From Diphasiastrum complanatum (lineage: Eukaryota > Streptophyta > Lycopodiopsida > Lycopodiales > Lycopodiaceae): DNA of 64,000 nucleotides. The stretch lies in assembly GCA_029204225.1 (NCBI GenBank), contig CM055102.1:29378969-29442968 (forward strand). The letters are read 5' to 3'. The first letter of the stretch is position 1; the number at the start of each line of letters is the position of its first letter. The notes beneath the pieces were generated by a model. That model did no database searches, was not told the DNA's origin, and saw nothing but the letters and a program-made list of their open reading frames with translations. Below are positions 61,031 through 64,000 of this stretch, one piece after another. A program made the translations under genes and the position numbers.

Positions 61031-64000
61031 TCACTGCGGTGGCCAGTACTTGTGCAACCAGCTACCATTGATGGGTGTGTCGAACGGTGTCCCATCTAGC
61101 GTCTCTAGATTCACGGCTCCGTGATTAAGAATTTCTTTCATCCGATAAGGACCTTTGCCTGTAAATTTTAATTTTTCTTTGATCACCTTGGTTTTGTACA
61201 TCAGGACTAGATCTTCGGAACAAAGATCCTTCTTTTGTAACCTGCAATCGTGCCATGCTTTGCGTCTTTTCTTTTCAGCTGCCAGTGCATGTGCAACTAG
61301 TAAGCATGTTTCACAGACCTTATGCAGAGCTTCATGGCGTAATTGTAGAGATCTGGATTCATCAAGGCGTTGCGTTGTGGCAATCCTTAATGAAGGGACT
61401 AAAAACTCTACTAGCATTACATCATCCTGACCATATACCAATGAGAAGGGTGTTTGATCAATGTTCCCCTTATATGCTGCCCTAAATGCCCACAGAGCAG
61501 CATGCAACTTGTGTTCCCAATCCAATCTACTAGCTTCGACTGTTTTTGTGAGCACGCTACACATGATCTTATTGGATGATTCTGCTTGCCCATTACCGTG
61601 AGGATAATAAGGCATACTAGTTCTATGGATCACGAAGAATTCCTCCAACATGACCTTGATGGTCTCATTGATGAAATGACTTCCACGGTCGCTGACTATC
61701 TCCATCGGGCATCCAAAGCGCACAATGATATTTTCATAGAGGGACTTGGCAGTGGTCCTAGCATTAGCTACTCTTACTGCCTTGGCTTCGACCCACTTGG
61801 TGAGATAGTCGTTGGCCACGATTATGTATCGAGCCTGGGTACTTCTTGCTACAGGGTGAATCAGACCAATGTAGTCCAATCCCCACTTTTTGAGTGGTGC
61901 TTGGGCTAAGACCGGGTGCAGTAGGTCATAATTCAATCTTGTTGGTCTTCTTTCCCTTTGGCACACATCGCACTTCCTCAGGTATTCCTCTGTATCCTTA
62001 TAAATCATTGGCCACCAACATCCTGATTGCAGGATCTTGCAAATTGTAATGTCGGATGCAAAATGGCCTCCACCCATGCCTTCATGTGAAAGCGAAATGA
62101 TCTGGGTGGCCTCATGAGGAAGAATACACCACCGAAGAATCCCATCTGGTCCTCTTTGGTACAATTGGCCGACAATCAGCTGATAAGGTCTAGCTTTCAA
62201 GATCAATTTTTGCTGATCCGCCTTTGGTAGTGATTTGTCTGGTTGGCCCCGCATTAGATATTCAACTATGTCGGCAACCCACTCTGGTACTGTGTCTATG
62301 TAAAATAAGACAGCATCGACCAGCTCATCGTCGAGTTGGAGTGCAACCTCTTTCTCCTTGATCCACGTAACATGATCTGCCATGTAGTGTTGTTTTTTCT
62401 TGCGAACTACTATCCGAAAATCAAACTCTGACAACAGAAGTAGCCATCTAGTGATTTTCCCTGTGTTGCAGGTTTTGTTAACGCGATAGAGCAAGGGTTG
62501 ATGGTCCGTATAAAAATCAAAGTGTGTGGCCATCAGGTAGTGCCAAAACTTCTTAACTGCATATATCATTGCCAGTGCTTCTCACTCTGTGGTTGAATAA
62601 TCCATTTCTGTATCACTGAGCTGTCAGCTTGCAAATCAGATCGAAAAATCCTTTTTGTGTTCTCCCGGCTGGGTTAAGACTGCTCCAACTGCATACTTCG
62701 ATGCATCCGTATGCACATGAAACTCAATGGACCAGTTGGGTGGACGTAGGATTGGTGATGAAACCAATGTATCTTTAAGTTTTTGGAAAGCATTTAGGGC
62801 TCCCTCGTTCCAATGTGGATCCGTTGTGAGTTTGTAACTTGGTCATGCTAACTCTGCAAAATCTAAAATGAAAATCCTGTAATAGTTAGCATGACCCATA
62901 AAAATGTAGACCTCGTGGATCGTTCCTGGTGGTGGTAGATCAACAATGATCTTGATTTTTGATAGGTCTATGGCGATCCCATGTCCAGATACTATATGGC
63001 CGAGAATCAAGCCATGTGTAACCCAAAATTGACATTTTTCTGGATTCAGGGAGATCTGGAATTTGTAGCATTTTTGTAGCACCTTCTCCAAATTGGATAA
63101 GTGTTCTGAGTCTGGTCCAAGCACGCACAGATCGTCCAAGAAAATTTCCAGAAATTTCTGCAAATTCTCTTTGAATGTCGCCTGCATGACTCACTGGAAA
63201 GTGCTTGGGGCATTGCAAAGTCCGAATGGCATCACCTTATAGGCATAGGTTCTCCATTCCGTGGCAAATGTTGTCTTATGTTGGTCTTGGGGTGCTATCT
63301 TCACCTGGTTGTAACCGCTAAAGCCGTCTAAAAAACTGTAGGCTTCGGTTCCAGCTAGTCTATCAAGGACACTTTCCGTAAAGTGTAAAGAAAAATGATC
63401 TTTTTTTGTGACTGTGTTTAGCGCCTTCATATTCACACAGATTTGCATTTTGCCATTCTTCTTGGGTACTATAGCTTTCGGCAATACCCATTCAGTGTGC
63501 TCGATTTCATAAATGAAATCTGCATCTAACAGCTTCTGCAATTCTTGCTTGATCAGCTCCGTGTAGTTTGGGTTGCAACAGTAGTATCGACTAACCTTGG
63601 GGACTGCTCCATCCACCAAGGGTATGGTGTGTTGGACTACTGTTGGTGCAATGCCCTTCAAATCACTGTAAAGCGAAACAATCCTTGTACTCCACCAACA
63701 ATGATCGTAGCCTTTTGAATTGTGTGGGCGTTAACTGCTCTCCCACATGCACTATCTTTTCTTCTTCACCTGGCTCGGCAAGGTTCATTGGTTGTGTTTG
63801 CGCAGGTCCTTCAAAGACTGGTTACGTTGGTGCCTGACTTTGATTAGGTTCTCACTGGGCTTGCGACATCATAATTACCACATCGTCCAAGGTATAATTC
63901 TTGAAGGTTTCAGGCATCTCATGAACTAGTGCTCATCGATATTCCTCCTTCAACATATTGATCTTAGCCCGATTGGTCATCTTTTGATTTTCCTTCATCT
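61031..64000 (-). pseudogene. Ty3/gypsy (non-chromovirus) pol, 3' half, runs off the right edge
   Basis: From right to left: RT fingers (KVSRYYCCNPNYTELIKQEL, ~63580), SFLDGFSGYNQVKIAPQDQH (~63300), VMPFGLCNAPSTFQ followed by a stop, FLEIFLDDLCVLG in the YxDD position (~63130), and RNase H ([19 protein letters not shown], ~62690; FDFYTDHQPLLYRVNK). Integrase follows with HHCC (SHEGMGGGHFA to KCDVCQ) and DDE (WGLDYIGL, IVSDRGSHF, HGNGQAESSNK). The integrase-bearing frame 61031-62569 is open for 512 codons. At least four stops interrupt RT and RNase H. FLDGFSGYNQ and the lack of a chromodomain suggest the Athila/Tat branch. Gag and protease lie outside the window. Confidence 0.88.

Overview
This is a window of nuclear DNA from a land plant with a large, repeat-rich genome. 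The evidence is a spliced plant DDI1 gene with GT-AG introns, plant-type Ty3/gypsy chromoviruses and Ty1/copia elements primed by initiator tRNA-Met, plant-style miniature LTR elements, and a nepenthesin-type protease fragment. The LINEs are not of the usual seed-plant L1 type, and introns reach tens of kb. A fern, lycophyte or gymnosperm is plausible, but the sequence does not decide this.

One host gene runs through the window on the + strand. It is DDI1, the ubiquitin receptor with a retroviral-like aspartic protease. Thirteen exons between 16320 and 54652 encode the last ~341 residues: STI1-like region, helical domain, RVP protease with an intact DSG motif, and C-terminal UBA domain. All exon phases fit and no stop interrupts the reading frame. 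The N-terminal ubiquitin-like exon(s) are not visible and probably lie left of the window. One intron (21702-47316, 25.6 kb) separates the catalytic-loop exon from the rest of the protease.

Layout. 1-16.3 kb: decayed minus-strand LINEs, a 5' fragment of a gypsy element (LTR 1357-1718), a 579-bp hAT-like miniature element (6702-7280), a gypsy integrase/chromodomain remnant, and a LINE (about 9.5-16.2 kb) split by an internally deleted gypsy element with two 1081-bp LTRs (11239-15347). 16.3-21.7 kb: the first six visible DDI1 exons, with another hAT-like miniature element (19015-19359). 21.7-47.3 kb: the giant intron. It holds a complete, very young chromovirus (22773-29081, one 1592-aa gag-pol frame, 5-bp target duplication AATAG), more LINE pieces, and a minus-strand copia-like element. 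Inside the latter sits a composite of six short tRNA-like LTRs around a broken copia element (34960-40824, target duplication AAGCC). A minus-strand gypsy gag remnant and further LINE pieces follow. 47.3-54.7 kb: the remaining DDI1 exons, with two ~0.7-kb palindromic-ended elements in introns. One carries a nepenthesin-type protease fragment; the other carries a maturase-like fragment. 54.7-64 kb: a decayed copia remnant, an LTR-like promoter region, and the 3' half of a degraded minus-strand non-chromoviral gypsy element that runs off the right edge.

The points most worth a second look are the composite array of small LTRs that each contain a tRNA-like Pol III promoter module, its exact junctions with a copia element at the shared primer-binding site, the ~0.7-kb elements with captured gene fragments, and a very recent intact chromovirus inside an intron of a conserved proteostasis gene.
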